Assembly: GCA_001949185.1 (NCBI GenBank)
Contig: BDGG01000001.1
Location: 1,168,652 to 1,232,651 of the forward strand
Direction: 5' to 3'
DNA: 64,000 nucleotides
DNA from: Ramazzottius varieornatus
Taxonomy: Eukaryota; Tardigrada; Eutardigrada; Parachela; Ramazzottiidae
A program made the position numbers and the translations under genes. The notes beneath the pieces were generated by a model, which worked only from the letters and a program-made list of their open reading frames with translations, made no database searches and had not been told where the DNA came from. This document shows, piece after piece, positions 12,340 to 24,103 of the stretch (position 1 is the stretch's first letter; every line of letters begins with the position of its first letter).

Positions 12340-12795
12340 CAGTGTGCCCTTTTGGGCATTTTGCCTTTTAGCACAATCGCGTTTTAGCAGATTCTTTTGA
12401 CCCTTGAACCTTTTGGCCAGTTCGCCTTTTGAAACACGAAAATCACTTTGGGTCACCAAACCCTTTAGCCATTAAACCTCTCAGCACTTAAACCTTTTGC
12501 GGGCGGTGAACGCCGTAAGCATGAGAGTAACCAAGTTGTCTTCTCAGCTAAGACTCATGGTATTGTGGGAATAACGCCGCTCCGCCCCGGCTTTCTCCGA
12601 ATTTTTCGGCAACAGCTGCATTTTAGAGAACACGGCCAATCAAATAGGGCGGTGTTCAAAAGGCAGAGAGGTTGGAAGGTGTGAGTGTTGTTTTCGAAAG
12701 GTGATAGGGTTGGAAAGCGAGATGCCTAAACGGCCAAAACATGCAAAAGGCGACGGTGTTAAAAGGCGAACCTGAAAGGTGAATTTGGTGTACTG
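12340..12795. repeat. Inverted array of degenerate GCCTTTTG units
   Basis: The left arm (about 12340-12500) repeats GCCTTTTG-like words every 12-25 bases, for example TTTTGCCTTTTAGC, AACCTTTTGGCCAG, TTCGCCTTTTGAAAC and AAACCTTTTGC. The right arm (about 12650-12795) carries the complementary form (TTCAAAAGGCAG, AAAAGGCGACGG, TTAAAAGGCGAACC). The arms flank about 150 bases of unrelated sequence. This looks like a foldback element with periodic arms. Confidence 0.6.
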
Positions 12796-13254
12796 ACGCC
12801 GTGTTGTCTCAACAACCGCACATCACACTGGGCGACTAAAATGTTCATGGCGCATCCGGCGGGTTTCATAAAACTATGTTAATTATATTCGCTCGGGCCG
12901 GCTTTGAAAAGTGTCGTGCGGATGATTCATGAGTGATTTATTCTTATTTGCGATTGAAACTACTGTCGATTGAACGGCATACAGACACATCCATCTCCCC
13001 CAGTTCAACATCCGTGTCGCTGGGCCGCTGTGGATTACGTGGATATTATTTGTTCCATCCAGTCCGACACCAATGCTTTGCTGGAAAACATTTCCGGAAC
13101 AACCGTATTCATTTATATTTACATTGGATTCTTCCGCCAGAGGATGCGGTCATGTGATTTTGAATACACATCCTTAATTTCATCGCGAACCGGAAGAGAG
13201 AGAGATCTTGGAATGCGGTATCTCCTGTAGTGATATTGGCAGAAGCTAATCAGA

Positions 13255-13510
13255 ACCTGATATAATTTTAATGTAATATCGACACTCCGGGTCGAGCCTA
13301 ATATTAATATAACTTAATATCAGTATAAAGTCGTTTTGCATCTAGTAGGCTAATGTGAATATGATATATTAGCCGGAATGGGCCATCTTGCACCGAATTT
13401 AATATTAATTTGATAAGTTTTTCTCTGGAGTCATCTAGTAAATTTTAATATAATGTATTACATGAAAAAAGGTTTTATTATTGCGTAATATAATACAATA
13501 TTGATATATG
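13255..13510. repeat. AT-rich block of TAATATTAATAT words
   Basis: Dense TAATATTAATATAA, TTAATATCAG, TTTAATATTAATTTG and GTAATATAATACAATA words, interspersed with GTCGAGCCTAATATT and its near complement AATGTGAATATGATATATTAGC. It is probably a degenerate AT-rich repeat. No gene is visible. Confidence 0.5.
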
Positions 13511-14121
13511 CCAACGTCACTAATCTCCTGCAGAAACTTGAAGTCGTCATCGTCCAACTCGTCCATGTTTAGACAACAGATCGAAAAACACGAGGGAAAC
13601 GGAACCTACGGCGTGGGGGATATCGATGTGAGGTGGAAAAGTATGAAGTTTTAATTTTAGTGCGAAGTTTCTCACAGAAAGCCATATAAAAGTGTTGTTT
13701 TCAACAGCTTGTGATTGGTGAAGTTCGGTGCTGCACCCGCAAAAAGGGGGGGGGCACCTTTAAGAAGGACAAGAGGCAGCTGGTCGAGACCAGCGAAAAC
13801 GGTCTGCCTTGCAGGCTGCATTACGGACAGCGAGGCATTTTGTCTATGAGCGATTCGGCAATCGCCAATGTAACCTGAGGCAATGTGCAGGAAAGGCAAA
13901 GTGAAAAGACGGCAATGTTTACCAATTACCATCTATGGACGAGGGAAAAACCCAATCTGATCAGCAGAAAGCATCATTCAGACTGGCTCGACTGGGGAAG
14001 CCTGGATTAGCCTAGAAATTCCATTTTTGTAATTATCTTCCCACTTCCAAACTTCCAGCGCCTGACAAGTTTGCTGAACGTTGAAGCTAGCTTTCCTGAG
14101 GGCGTTTGGCGATTACTCAGG

Positions 14122-15829
14122 ATGGTGAACGAAGGGGAATCGGACGCTGTAGCAGGCAAGCAGGCAGCGAAAGAGGAAAAGAAGTTGTCTCGTTGCGCTC
14201 TGGTGAGTTGTTTTGTTTTCTTGTCGTGAAACGAGTCTATATTTTGTTCTATCATTTGCAGGTGACCGGAGCCAACAAAGGGATCGGATATGGTTTAGTT
14301 CGGGCGCTGTCCAAAAAGTTCAAAGGCACCGTTTACTTGACAGGTAACTTAAGCCAACATCGACATAGCTCAATGCGGAAATGTTCACCCGGTCTATCGC
14401 AGCTTTGTCGTGCTTTGTAGGGCGGTTGATTACGGTTAGATCAACTTGCGTATATTTCCGAAAATAAATCTTGTATTTTGCAGCCCGTGACAAGGAACGC
14501 GGACAAGAAGCTCAGCATGCCTTGTCTCGCGACGATCGGCTTTGCGAGTTTCTTCAGCTCGATGTAAAGGACAGAGCTAGTATTGAGAAGGTGCGAGATG
14601 TCATCATGGAGAAGCATGGCGGGCTGGACTTGCTGATTCAAAATGCTGGGATAGTTGGGGCGGATTTCTACCAGATACGCTTGCCCGATGGCCCGATGAC
14701 CCCACCGCGATGGATCGACGTCGCAGATAACAACCATAACGATGTTGTCAACGAAGTTTACTCGGCAGAGGTCGCGGAAGATGTTGTCCAGACCGATTTC
14801 TTTGGTGCTTTGAACGTGGCTGAAATACTCTTCCCTCTTCTACGCTCCCACGCAAGGTAAGTGAACTTTCTTTGGGTAAACACGTGACATCCTGACCAGA
14901 GCGCAGTGCTGTGGCATAACTTACAGCACCACTTGAGCGATAATTACGAGCTCGGCAAACAAACGCGATCAGATCGTTTTTCAAGTGGCGCACGTTCTCA
15001 GTGATATGAGCTAGTGGCGTGCGCCAGTTGCAAAATTGTTCTTACCGAGTTTCTCCAAGTGGCGCGCAATCACAGCGAATATAACGATAACTTGCGTCAC
15101 TTGGAGAAACGATATGGACGAGTCTGCTCGCCGAGCTCCCAAAGTTTGGTTACGCTGAAGAACCTGGGAACTCCGACTGAATGCTTTGACACTATCCATT
15201 TCTCTTTTAGAGTAGTCTACATGTCGTCCGGATTAGGCAGCCTGCGCAATCTAGAGATTGTCGAAGTCAAAAAGCGCCTTGTCGACCCTGAACTGAGCGT
15301 GGAAGAACTGAAGAGTATCGCCAATGACTACTTACGGTATGGTATTTCCTATTACTAAATCACTGGGTGCATAGAGACATTGGCCTGATATTCAATCATA
15401 CTTTCCAGGGTAGCGAAAGAGAAAGATCCAGGAAACGTTGGATATCCGAAACATCTAGGGCCTTACTCCTTTTCGAAGATGTGCCTGACGGTTTTGACGC
15501 GACTCCAGCAGCGGGACATCGATAAAGACGAGTCGCGCGAAGACATTATAATCAATGCTGTAAGGCGCTGCACTTTTATGGCAACAAAGATTTAGATGTC
15601 TGTAGTCAAGGGTTTTTTCTAGTGTACACCTGGCTTTGTCGCAACGGAAATGACTTCTTACAAAGGTACCAAGACCATTGAAGAAGCTTTGGATACACCG
15701 CTGTATCTGGCCTTTCTGCCGCCTGGCTCCGGTCCGGAGCAGTCAAAACTGCCGCGTGGTGCCTTCGTGCGGGATCTGGTGGAGGTGGACTGGATCGGAG
15801 AACGAGACTCCTCGTTCATCAAAGTTTAA
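14122..15829 (+). CDS. Carbonyl reductase (CBR1-type short-chain dehydrogenase)
   Basis: Cytosolic NADPH-dependent reductase of aldehydes, ketones and quinones. Six exons: 14122-14202, 14262-14343, 14484-14856, 15211-15336, 15409-15559 and 15623-15829, giving 339 residues, all closing in phase. The cofactor motif TGANKGIG is at residues 29-36, followed by VYLTARDKERGQEA, the NAG motif (LLIQNAGIVGADF), a VYMSSGLGSL segment carrying the catalytic serine, and the YSFSK catalytic Y-x-x-x-K. The C-terminal NACTPGFVATEM and TPLYLAFLPP match the CBR1 subfamily. It is longer than typical CBR1 (about 277) because of a charged 27-residue N-terminal extension and an insert around LPDGPMTPPRWIDV. Intron 3 carries a palindromic repeat copy. 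Confidence 0.93.
14950..15112. repeat. AAGTGGCGCAC palindrome family, copy 3 (CBR intron)
   Basis: Contains GAGCTCGGCAAACAAACGCG, GATCGTTTTTCAAGTGGCGC, a GTGCGCCAGTTGCAAAATTG counterpart, then a second TTTCTCCAAGTGGCGCGC and GCGTCACTTGGAGAAACGAT. It therefore looks like two nested or tandem palindromes, both inside intron 3 (14857-15210) of the carbonyl reductase. Confidence 0.8.
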
Positions 15830-16732
15830 CGGTTCTTACTCTTTCACCTAGCGGTCGCCGTGGTGCATGTTGTCGTATGAATGCTTCCTGTTCTTCGAGT
15901 CTTCTACTCTTTCATTATGGGTTCTCGTATTCTAGATTTCCAGCCTAGTGGTTTGCCTTGGATGTTTTGGCTGTGCTGTTTTTCGTGATTTGCTTTTTGA
16001 CATTTTTGCTTACATGTGCTTTGAAAGTATTGCACTATTGCTTCCTGTTTCACTTTCTCAAACTCTGTCGTATTCTTAATCCTCCATTGTCCGTTTGCTG
16101 CGACCAAAGAAAGAGCCCACTTACGAGCCTGTCTCCTCCGTTCGGTCCGTAGTTCGAGGCCAAAGAAACAGATTTTCTCACCGCACAGTCCAGAAAAGCG
16201 ACCGGAAGCTGAAAGTCCCATGTCGCAAAGAGGTTCATTAGGCGAAGCTGCTTATAGTTGACCGATCCGTTTTGCCTGGAAACCGCTTCGCCTACTGAAT
16301 GAATAACATGGCGTAGAATAGTGGCGTGAAACTAATCAAAGTGAGAACTGTTCAATAAACAGCTGGCTTATCAGCTGATTCCATCGTCTTCTGTGCTGCA
16401 GCTTCCAGGCTACCATAGATGTACCTGAAGGAAACATGGAATGGCTTGACAAACAGCATTGCGCAGGGCAGAATTTGGTGGGCTGATACAATTCACTCTA
16501 CCGGTGCATTCATGCCAGCCTGGCAGCTCCATTGTCTTGACTCTTGAAGAACGAGCAGTCTCAAATTCTGATTTCTCGGTGCTCCTCACAAAGAAAACTC
16601 GAAAGCCAAGAAGGGTTCCTTCCTGAACCGGAATCGTCTCTGCCATTCTTCGCTGGACATCAACCCGTACTTGGCTCGCTGGAGACGTGTCCGATCTTTT
16701 CTCTTTCAGGGTTGACCGGACGGAATACAACC
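15830..16732. other. Spacer, probable CBR 3' UTR and GLMP 5' flank
   Basis: No coding region that I can support. An AATAAA lies at about 16353, plausibly a polyadenylation signal on the plus strand. The sequence is T-rich directly after the CBR stop. Confidence 0.4.
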
Positions 16733-18628
16733 ATGCTTCGTTTCGGCCTTGTTTCCCTTGTGTTTCTGCAGGTGTTCTCCAATGACGGCGCGGAAGCTTA
16801 CGAACGATCGGTACGTAAATTACTCTGTGATGTTTCAGAATAGAACTGCGATACTGACTTTTGTGGTTGCAGTTGAATGTGTCAGTTGATCCAGGATGTC
16901 CAGAAGCAACCACCTGTGGAGCGACATCGGAAGGCTACAGGCCCAACTTGGTCTACATCCTCTCCCAAAGTACGGCCACCCCTCCCTCCCCCAGCGTTAG
17001 TAATCCCGATCCTTCCTACCGTATCCTGTGGAGTACTATTGGAGCTCCAACGGTCCTTGTAACCGAGGCTCCAGCCGGTTCTGATCTGCATTTGACAAGC
17101 GACAATCTGAAGTGGATGGAATTCATCGAGGATTCCAAGCATGATCCTTCCTCACCCTTCCTGTTCTTGTGGGGTGGTCGGTTTGCCGGTCTCACAATCT
17201 CCAAAGTAAGATCTGTTTTTATGTTCAGTTCTTTTCCGAAAAGGTCCATGAAGATTGCGCGATGGACTGAGTCGGACACAATGTTTTTACTTCCGGTTGG
17301 AAATTTTATTTCGTAGTGGACTTGATTGTTGATTGGATAATGGATGACTGTAAATCGAGTTGATTGCCGGGAAGGTCTTGATTGTCCAGTTTCAGTTCCC
17401 TGTTTTGACCGTTGGTTTGTTTCTCTTCAGTTGATCGAATTCAATGACACGAAGTCCATCGGGAAGGTATCTGACAGCAACGCCACCTTCATCTATGACC
17501 TGTCTTCCCCCACCTGGTATCCTGTCACGTTGACCAACGAGCCGAATGGAAGAGTTGATGGGACCTTCAAGGGACTCTTGACATCAGGAGGAGTCCAGCG
17601 AAACCTCACCGTCATCGTAAGTCCGAACTCCTATCACCAACATCCACGAAGTGTACACACAGCTCTTCTTTCTTAGATGTCTGCTTTCTCCACCAACGAT
17701 CGAACTGCCATGCCACCGCACATGCTGGTCACTCCCAGCCTGGTTACAGTCCGTGTCATCCTCGACAATCTTCCCGTCCACTTCGAACGTTCCAAGTTCG
17801 CTTTGGAGCTTATCTACGCTTCTAACGATGCCTCCAACACTACCGCCAACCATAGTGTTGAACGATCGACCAGCGACCAGTACTCTCCCGGAGTCTTTAC
17901 AGTAAGGTTTCTCTTTCGCATAAACTCGCGTACTCGCTTGCCACAGTAATCTTGCGGTCTAGCGTATGCAGGTGTATGATGGGCTGTCCGATTTGGTTTA
18001 TATTGTCTTCCTCATTGCAGGTTGAACGCGTTTCGGGTTCAGACACGTTCGTTCAGTGGCGTCCCGTCGTCTACACCAGCGCGAATCCTGGCGTTAGCGA
18101 TTCCACTCGTTCCACCACCAGCGACCTTCTCAACATCACGATGGACGTGGACCGCAACCACACCGACACTGGCATGCCCTACAGTCTTCTCCAAGGCCTG
18201 GCTGGACTGACCACCACCAACAGTAACACTCTGGTTCGCTTCAACGTTAGCTTCGGGGAGAACAACGATGGATACTACAACACCTCAAAATACCAAGAAT
18301 GGTAAGAGACTTCTCAAATCAAACAGAACAAGACGAAATGGTGTTGCGCGAATGAAACGAGATGGCCTGCGCGGGTAAAACGGGGCAACTGTGATTTTGT
18401 CATTCTTATAGGTTGGTCGAAGTGGGAATCGGTCGCGCTCCCCACGATACCGTCACCAAAAGTTTGAAGTGGGTGATCGCCGTGGCGTTGGGTATTCCAG
18501 CTGCTCTACTCCTGGTGGGTGCGTTGTACGCGGCATACGTCAAATTCGGGAGAAGTCGACTGGAGGATCGCACTTTGTTGGTGAAGGAGACGACCACGGT
18601 GACCAACTACGACTCTGTCAACCAGTGA
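16733..18628 (+). CDS. GLMP: Glycosylated lysosomal membrane protein (GLMP / NCU-G1)
   Basis: Type I glycoprotein of the lysosomal membrane; in vertebrates it partners the MFSD1 transporter. Exons 16733-16810, 16873-17205, 17431-17616, 17677-17901, 18021-18301 and 18412-18628 join in phase to 439 residues. An N-terminal signal peptide (LRFGLVSLVFLQVFS) precedes a long lumenal region with many N-x-S/T sites (for example LNVSV, SNATF, RNLTV, LNITM, RFNVSF). Family landmarks are DQYSPGVFT, FVQWRPVVY and RFNVSFGENNDGYY. A single membrane helix (WVIAVALGIPAALLLVGALY) and a short cytosolic tail ending NYDSVNQ follow; vertebrate GLMP ends in a similar tyrosine-based sorting tail. The length is close to the vertebrate protein (about 400). 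Confidence 0.88.
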
Positions 18629-19172
18629 AGTATCTTCTTCGGTATTGAGTTTCTTTTTAGTATTGATGTTGCCACTTGTTCTAGTGCCTTTTATTGACCG
18701 TCTTTCTGGCTTACTGTTTTATTCCTCAGTTTGTTTTTATAAGGAATGCACTCATTGCCCGTCTCACAGTTGTAAATGACATGCATCTCCGTTTTTTGTC
18801 ATACTTCGAAAATTACCTTCTCTGCCTAGCTCTCTTTCGACGCTTGCCTGTTCTCGTTTTAATCTCCGTCGTCATACCACTGTTGTATCTTTACCCGAAT
18901 ATTTCAGGTATAGGTTAAACGCATGCAAAAACTAATTTATCGTTGTGAGGCGAGTTTTCTGATTTGCTCATTGAGGTATTTGACGAGGAAAGTTAAATGC
19001 CTTACGAATAGGTGAACACTGGATCGAACAATGGAACGACTGGAAGTGTACGTTCTCTATCTGACAGCAAACTATCTTCCGTTAACCAACATGACAGAAA
19101 GAGAGAGAGTAGCGTTTAAAATATTCGAGAAATATTGATGATATTCAGAATCATTGGTGAAGGGTTCTTTTC
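18629..19172. other. Convergent spacer between GLMP and cytochrome b561 gene A
   Basis: The two flanking genes point towards each other here, so this region is mainly 3' UTR. A plus-strand ORF of about 70 codons (18694-18918) is Leu/Phe-rich by chance of T-rich UTR composition. I see no separate gene. Confidence 0.45.
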
Positions 19173-20805
19173 TCAGTCGGTGATGGTGGTAGTCACGACT
19201 TCGGTGGTGGCTTGGGGTCCCGTCAAGTCAATGTTGCGTTTGGCCTCCAGACGTTGTGTGAAACGGCTCAGTGTGTCCCGACCAACCGACAGGGCTTCCT
19301 TGGTTGCTGGGTCGTCGTTCATGGACTGATAGTTTCCGGCTGGAACACTGGTGGTGGTGGTAGCGTATCGGTCCTCCTCGACCTGCAGACCAAATTACTC
19401 TTACCGAAATGACATAAAGCACTGGGCACTATGATACCTTGGCGGCGGCTCGTCGGCCGAAGCTGCCCGAGGAAAGCTTGCGCTCGAAGACGGTGTCAGT
19501 ACCGGAGACGGGCTGGTAACCGCCGGTGCCGACGCCAGCCATCAGTGCCTGACGAGTGTAGGCGTTCTTGGACAGAATATAGCCGACGAGGATGGCGTAC
19601 AGGATGACGATGAGAGCCAGCACGTTCATGATGGTATGGTTGGAGGACACCTTGTTGATACCGATCAGGATCTCTGCAATGGCCAGGATGAAGATGCAGC
19701 GACCGGTAAACCTGTGGGCCGACTCGTACGACCCACGGAGGGGATCGCGGAAACCGGGCCACAACAGGCCAAATAAACCGATCACCCACTGTAACCAAGA
19801 AGGGCACATTTTCACAACCGGATATAGTCATATTTTGTCATCTTTAATCTCGTCACCCGCTACTTTGATTTTGCCGGTGGAGTATTTGTCTGCCTATACT
19901 GTAGCTGCAGGGTGTAAACCTCAGCAAAGATGGCGTTCTAGAGTGTACTCAAAGCTAACTTAGGCCTGGAGGCCACGCGGGAAAATCGTGGGAACACCGT
20001 TCTTGGTTACTTCTGTTTCTCCCATGGAAGCGTATTGGAATTTACCTGCAGAGAGATGAGGAGGAGAAGAGTCAGACCGAGCCAGGAGTGGACCGACTGC
20101 AGATGGGGGATACCATGGGCATCGTGGTACCAGAAGACACCGGTCACACCCACAACGATGAAGATGAAGGCGATGATATTGAGGGTGGCGTGGATAATCT
20201 TGACGTAAAACTTGTTGACCGTTCGTAGAAAACGATGGGAAAGCATCGCTACGAATTGGAATGAGCAATGAAAGTTACTGGACTTGGGCGGACGAACTCG
20301 ACAACATTATCTTCAAAAAGTGACGCACTTATACAGTGGGCAACACCGCAGATCTGCGCCACTTGCGAAAACCATCTTGTCGAGTTTATTAACCGAGCTC
20401 CCAAATCAATAGAAAAAATTTAATAGACAGCTTTCGGTTTTAGCTCTGATGTTCCAAAGTCTTACATGTTCCGGCGATGACCAAGAAAGCCAGGATTTGG
20501 AAGGTGGGGTGGAAGTTCAGCGTGCCGATGATGTAGTTGGGGTTCTTCCAGTCATAGCCGCCATTGTACCGAATGCACCAGGCCAAGATCATCAAAAAGG
20601 AGATGATACCCAAGGTGACGGCGGTAGCAGTCCACCAGATCAAGGTCTTCTGGTTGTAGTCATCTTGGTTGGCCGAGGGACCATCGCTGTCATCGTCACC
20701 GAGCCCGTTACCATTGCCGTTCCTGTAACGGATGGTACGGGTCTCCTTGACGCGGACATCGACGCGTTGGGCGCTGTCGTCGTCGGTGAAACGCGATCGC
20801 GCCAT
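19173..20805 (-). CDS. Cytochrome b561 family transmembrane oxidoreductase, paralogue A
   Basis: Di-haem membrane protein that passes electrons from ascorbate across endosomal or vesicle membranes. Exons (minus) 20805-20466, 20248-20046, 19788-19438 and 19382-19173 give 367 residues in phase. Helix-borne histidines expected for the two haems are present in order: NFHPTFQIL, IHATLNIIAF, SVHSWLGL and SAHRFTGR. Membrane helices include AVTLGIISFLMILAW and LTLLLLISLQ. A charged 50-residue N-terminal tail and an approximately 90-residue C-terminal tail make it longer than typical b561 proteins (about 230-280). It is arranged in tandem with paralogue B, same strand, about 0.9 kb apart, with shared intron positions and phases for the first two introns. 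Confidence 0.9.
20305..20400. repeat. AAGTGGCGCAC palindrome family, copy 4 (b561-A intron 1)
   Basis: AAAAGTGACGCAC on the left, then GCGCCACTTGCGAAAACCAT, CTTGTCGAGTTTATT and AACCGAGCTC on the right, the reverse form of the full module. It fills about half of intron 1 (20249-20465). Confidence 0.8.
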
Positions 20806-21693
20806 CTTGGACCTTATTCAAATCTGTTAGAACCAAAGGGGAGAATAGTTAGTAGCAGGAGAATAAGAGTGAAAGAAGGGAATCAGGGCCGGGTATACCT
20901 GGTAAAGTGTAGCTTCAACGTTGAGTTCTTCGGTGGAACGCTCGAAGAAGGCAACGTTGTCGGTTTCCACCGTTGCTGCTTGCTAGCATGAAGGTCTCCG
21001 CTGCTGGCTTTCCATTGTCTCGCACCCCTCGGGCGCATTGTTTGTGGCAACTGCCGAGAACCTTCGGGCCAAAACTATCTGCCCAGAGTTACGAAGCTTC
21101 TCTTCACTTTGTGGCTTTTCATCGCTGTAGACTAAAGCAAGTTATACTGTAAGACGTACAGTAGGTAAGGATGATACCGCATGTTTTCCGCTACCTGATG
21201 ATACGGCAAGGACCGTATTCAAGATACCATCAGGTAACTATCGACTGGCATTTTCTGATGTCGGTACCCTCAAGTAGCCCGAATAGCTTGGAAAAGCCAG
21301 GGGAAAGCGCTGCCGACAGGTAGAATTTGCCGTGTCGTCGAGACAATGACGTCGAGCTTCGTTTACCGTAAGCCAGTTTCGTCTCACCCCCGAGGTACCA
21401 CTTTAAAGTCCTAGCCATCGTATCTTAAAGTTTTCTACCCATTTCTGCCATGTCGGCTCGAATGCCAACGGGACTGTAAGAATGACAATTTATTCGACAA
21501 TATACTGAGACATGTGGCGTCGCATCCAGATTGCTTCAAGGGAAAGATTTAAGAGTAACACATGATCATATTGTTGTTCTGCGATAATTTTAGTCATTGC
21601 GCGATCAAACAATAAAATCCGGAACGGTCGACTACGAGTAAATGCAAGCGTGTATGACACCAAAAGGTTTCAAAGGCTAAAAAGACTAAAGAT
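20806..21693. other. Spacer between the two b561 genes
   Basis: 5' flank of paralogue A and 3' flank of paralogue B. The 21140-21250 region contains an imperfect inverted pair (GGTAAGGATGATACCGC..TACCTGATG, then GATACCATCAGGTA). The open frame continuing from 20449 on the plus strand is the antisense shadow of exon 1. No gene seen. Confidence 0.5.
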
Positions 21694-22976
21694 CTAGGTA
21701 TATCGGACGGTGGTGCTGGCTAGCGGGGCATTCTCATCCTCCATCTGGCCACGGGCATCGGGGTGTCGGTACATGCGTCCTCGGTAGAAGACGTCGGTGG
21801 ACAGCAGGTACCCTCCCAAGAGTGCGTAGGCCGCCACGGTCAAGGCCATGGTGTTCATGGTGCTGGTGGGCTTCAGCTGGTCGATACCGATCAGGACGGT
21901 GGCACAGCCCAGCAGGAAGATGATGTTACCGCTGAAGATGTGCACTCCGCGGACGGCCACGCGACGCGCTCCATGGACACCGGGCCACAACAGACCGAAG
22001 AAACCGGCCAACCACTAAAACACATAGTAATAAAAAACACCTTCGTGGAAATTTCCCCGACAATTTAGATGCTACTGGATTGATGAGGGTTAAAACTGGA
22101 GCTATTATTGCTTGTGGGTTTTCGTTATTGTGCCCATCAAGATTGGCATCGCCTGGAGGTAGGAAAAGTGTCGCGGAATTTCTGTCGTCTTCTTTTCATG
22201 ATTGTCTGTATGGATTAAAAGTTTACCTGGATGGCGATGAGGATGAGGACGACCAAGCCGACCCAGCTGTGGACCGACACGAAGTGGTGCGCCGTTCGTC
22301 TCTCACCCTGGGCCTGGGCATCCTTGCTCCAGCCAGCCGAGTACACCCCAATGATCATCAGAATGTAACCGAACAAGTTCAAGAGAGCGTGAGTCCATTG
22401 CAAGACCCAAATGTTGGCGTCAGGAAACACACGGTAGATCAGGACACCTACAGGAAAAAACACGGCTCATTTAGTGCCATCATCGAAACTTCCGTGACTG
22501 TCGACCTGGGTGCCCGACACAAGTTGGGCACGCTACCAGCCGACATCACTGATCATGTGCGCCACTTGAGAAAACCACCTTGTCGAATTTGTTTGCCGGG
22601 CTTTCGAGTAGCGTAACCGATACTAAATACGTTACATTGACGCGGTAGTGTGACGGTTAGGGTAGAGAAGCTTACTGTGGCCAATGATTGTGAGGAAACC
22701 CAAAGTTTGGAAGAGAGGGTGAAAGTTGAACATGCGGACAGGCGAAAAGACATTCTTCCACTGCAGTCCCCCACTGTTGCTGATGTAGACACCGACGAGG
22801 ATCAACATCAAGATAGTCAGCAGCCAGTACAGCCCCAGCCATCCCCAAAGCCATTTGGGCCGGCTGGTCGATACACCGTCGGCTCCCACTCCCGCTCCTA
22901 CTCGCCCTCCATCCACCCGCGTGTACCCACGCTGTACTTCACGAATCTCCGAGGCCGACGCTCGGGAAGAACCCAT
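21694..22976 (-). CDS. Cytochrome b561 family transmembrane oxidoreductase, paralogue B
   Basis: Same function as its neighbour: ascorbate-linked transmembrane electron transfer. Exons (minus) 22976-22676, 22447-22227 and 22014-21694 give 280 residues, the usual family length. The four haem-histidine contexts are conserved: NFHPLFQTL, THALLNLFGY, SVHSWVGL and GVHIFSGN. Helices include WLGLYWLLTILMLILVGVY, YILMIIGVYSAGW and NTMALTVAAYALLGGYLL. The N-terminus is Gly/Arg/Ser-rich and cytosolic. It lacks the long C-terminal exon of paralogue A. Introns 1 and 2 match paralogue A in position and phase, which supports a tandem duplication, although protein identity is only moderate, so the duplication is old. 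Confidence 0.9.
22505..22610. repeat. AAGTGGCGCAC palindrome family, copy 5 (b561-B intron 1)
   Basis: GTGCGCCACTTGAGAAAACC, ACCTTGTCGAATTTG and TTTGCCGGGC, the reverse-oriented module, with diverged TGCCCGACACAAGTTGGGCA on the other side. It lies inside intron 1 (22448-22675), the same intron that carries a copy in paralogue A. Confidence 0.75.
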
Positions 22977-24103
22977 CTTTGAAAACTCCGTACCTAAGAA
23001 AATGACTAATCAGAATATTGGAAAAAAAGAAGGGAAGAATGGTCGGTGGGAGATTATACAAACCGCGTTGACGTTGTTCAAGGTCCTCTCAAGGTAGCTA
23101 TAGTGTATAATTTTGGTCAACGTTGGTTCGCAAGACAAGGCCAACGTTGTGTGTGTGTCGGCTGGCGAGAAGGCAGGAAGGACCATTGTGTTAACGTTAG
23201 GCCAGTGAGGTAAAACTGAGCCGGAAGGTACGATGAGAAACGCTTCAGGCTCTTTATTTTTGCTTTCTTCACCAAAAGAAATGTCGTCGGGAAGCCCATC
23301 AGCGTCTGCAGGCTTTTACTGTTACGTACCACCAGCCACGGCTATACAGAAAGTCTAACATCTCAAGATGCCGGTTCACGATTGAATTTACCGAACGGTA
23401 AGGCAGGAAAAACGCCGAAAGCGTTCTGTGAAACAAGTTCACCAGGAAAGAAACTATTCGCGCGGAAAAACTGGGCAATTCAGATCAGGATCCTCGATGG
23501 AAAACCGCATACTGAGATTGCTGATTACTTTTCTTTCGTTAACTGTATTTTCCTTTTAACTGTAGTTATAATGTTCCACTTCCCTTCCCAGTATAAAGAT
23601 GTGTCCCGTGCTAAAGGGAACAAGTGCATGTTACTTCGTATTCTTCACGGGGAAACGTGACTGTATCCCCGAAGTTTCGACAAGCTAAGACAACCCAAGT
23701 TCGCTACACAGGCACGTCGCACCCTTCACCCCACAAAAGCTTCCTCCAGATTAATTAACGCCTTCCTCATTTTCACACCATCCAATCAATTAGACGTGGC
23801 GGAAGAATCTGCCGGCAGCTCTTGAGTCTGCTTACGCACAGAGCCGCTCTTGTGGTTCGTCGAAGTGAAGCCACCGGAAACACATGTCATGGCCTCTCGT
23901 TAATCCATGTACGACATTGAACTTATCATTCCAATTACAGTGCAAAAGAAGAAGGGACAGATGGTCCACTATAAAATCACCCAGGAAGATAAGGAGCTAA
24001 ATCAGTTGGAGTAACAAGCAGTGCTCAGTTCGCCAATCTCACGCTGCGCTTTCTCGTTTACGATATTCTTCCCACTCCGTTCACCTACAACTCATCTTCC
24101 ATC
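22977..24103. other. Spacer with one possible orphan exon (23941-24014)
   Basis: Mostly no signal. At 23941 an acceptor (TCATTCCAATTACAG) is followed by an open frame reading QKKKGQMVHYKITQEDKE, then LNQLE and a stop at 24012-24014. It has coding flavour (basic, then acidic, codon-like) but I cannot find the upstream exons, so it is only a candidate terminal exon. Confidence 0.3.

Larger units (their letters stand above)
11637..14121. other. Gene-free spacer with two odd repeat blocks
   Basis: No convincing coding region. It contains the CCTTTTG-type inverted block (12340-12795) and an AT-rich block (13255-13510), both listed separately. A G run at about 13746 and short ORFs on both strands show no domain. 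Confidence 0.6.

Noticed and set aside
19592-19963. Plus-strand ORFs across 19.5-23.0 kb (for example 20449-20991 and 22080-22616)
   Set aside because: They are antisense shadows of the cytochrome b561 exons; the minus-strand reading has haem histidines, membrane helices and in-phase splicing.
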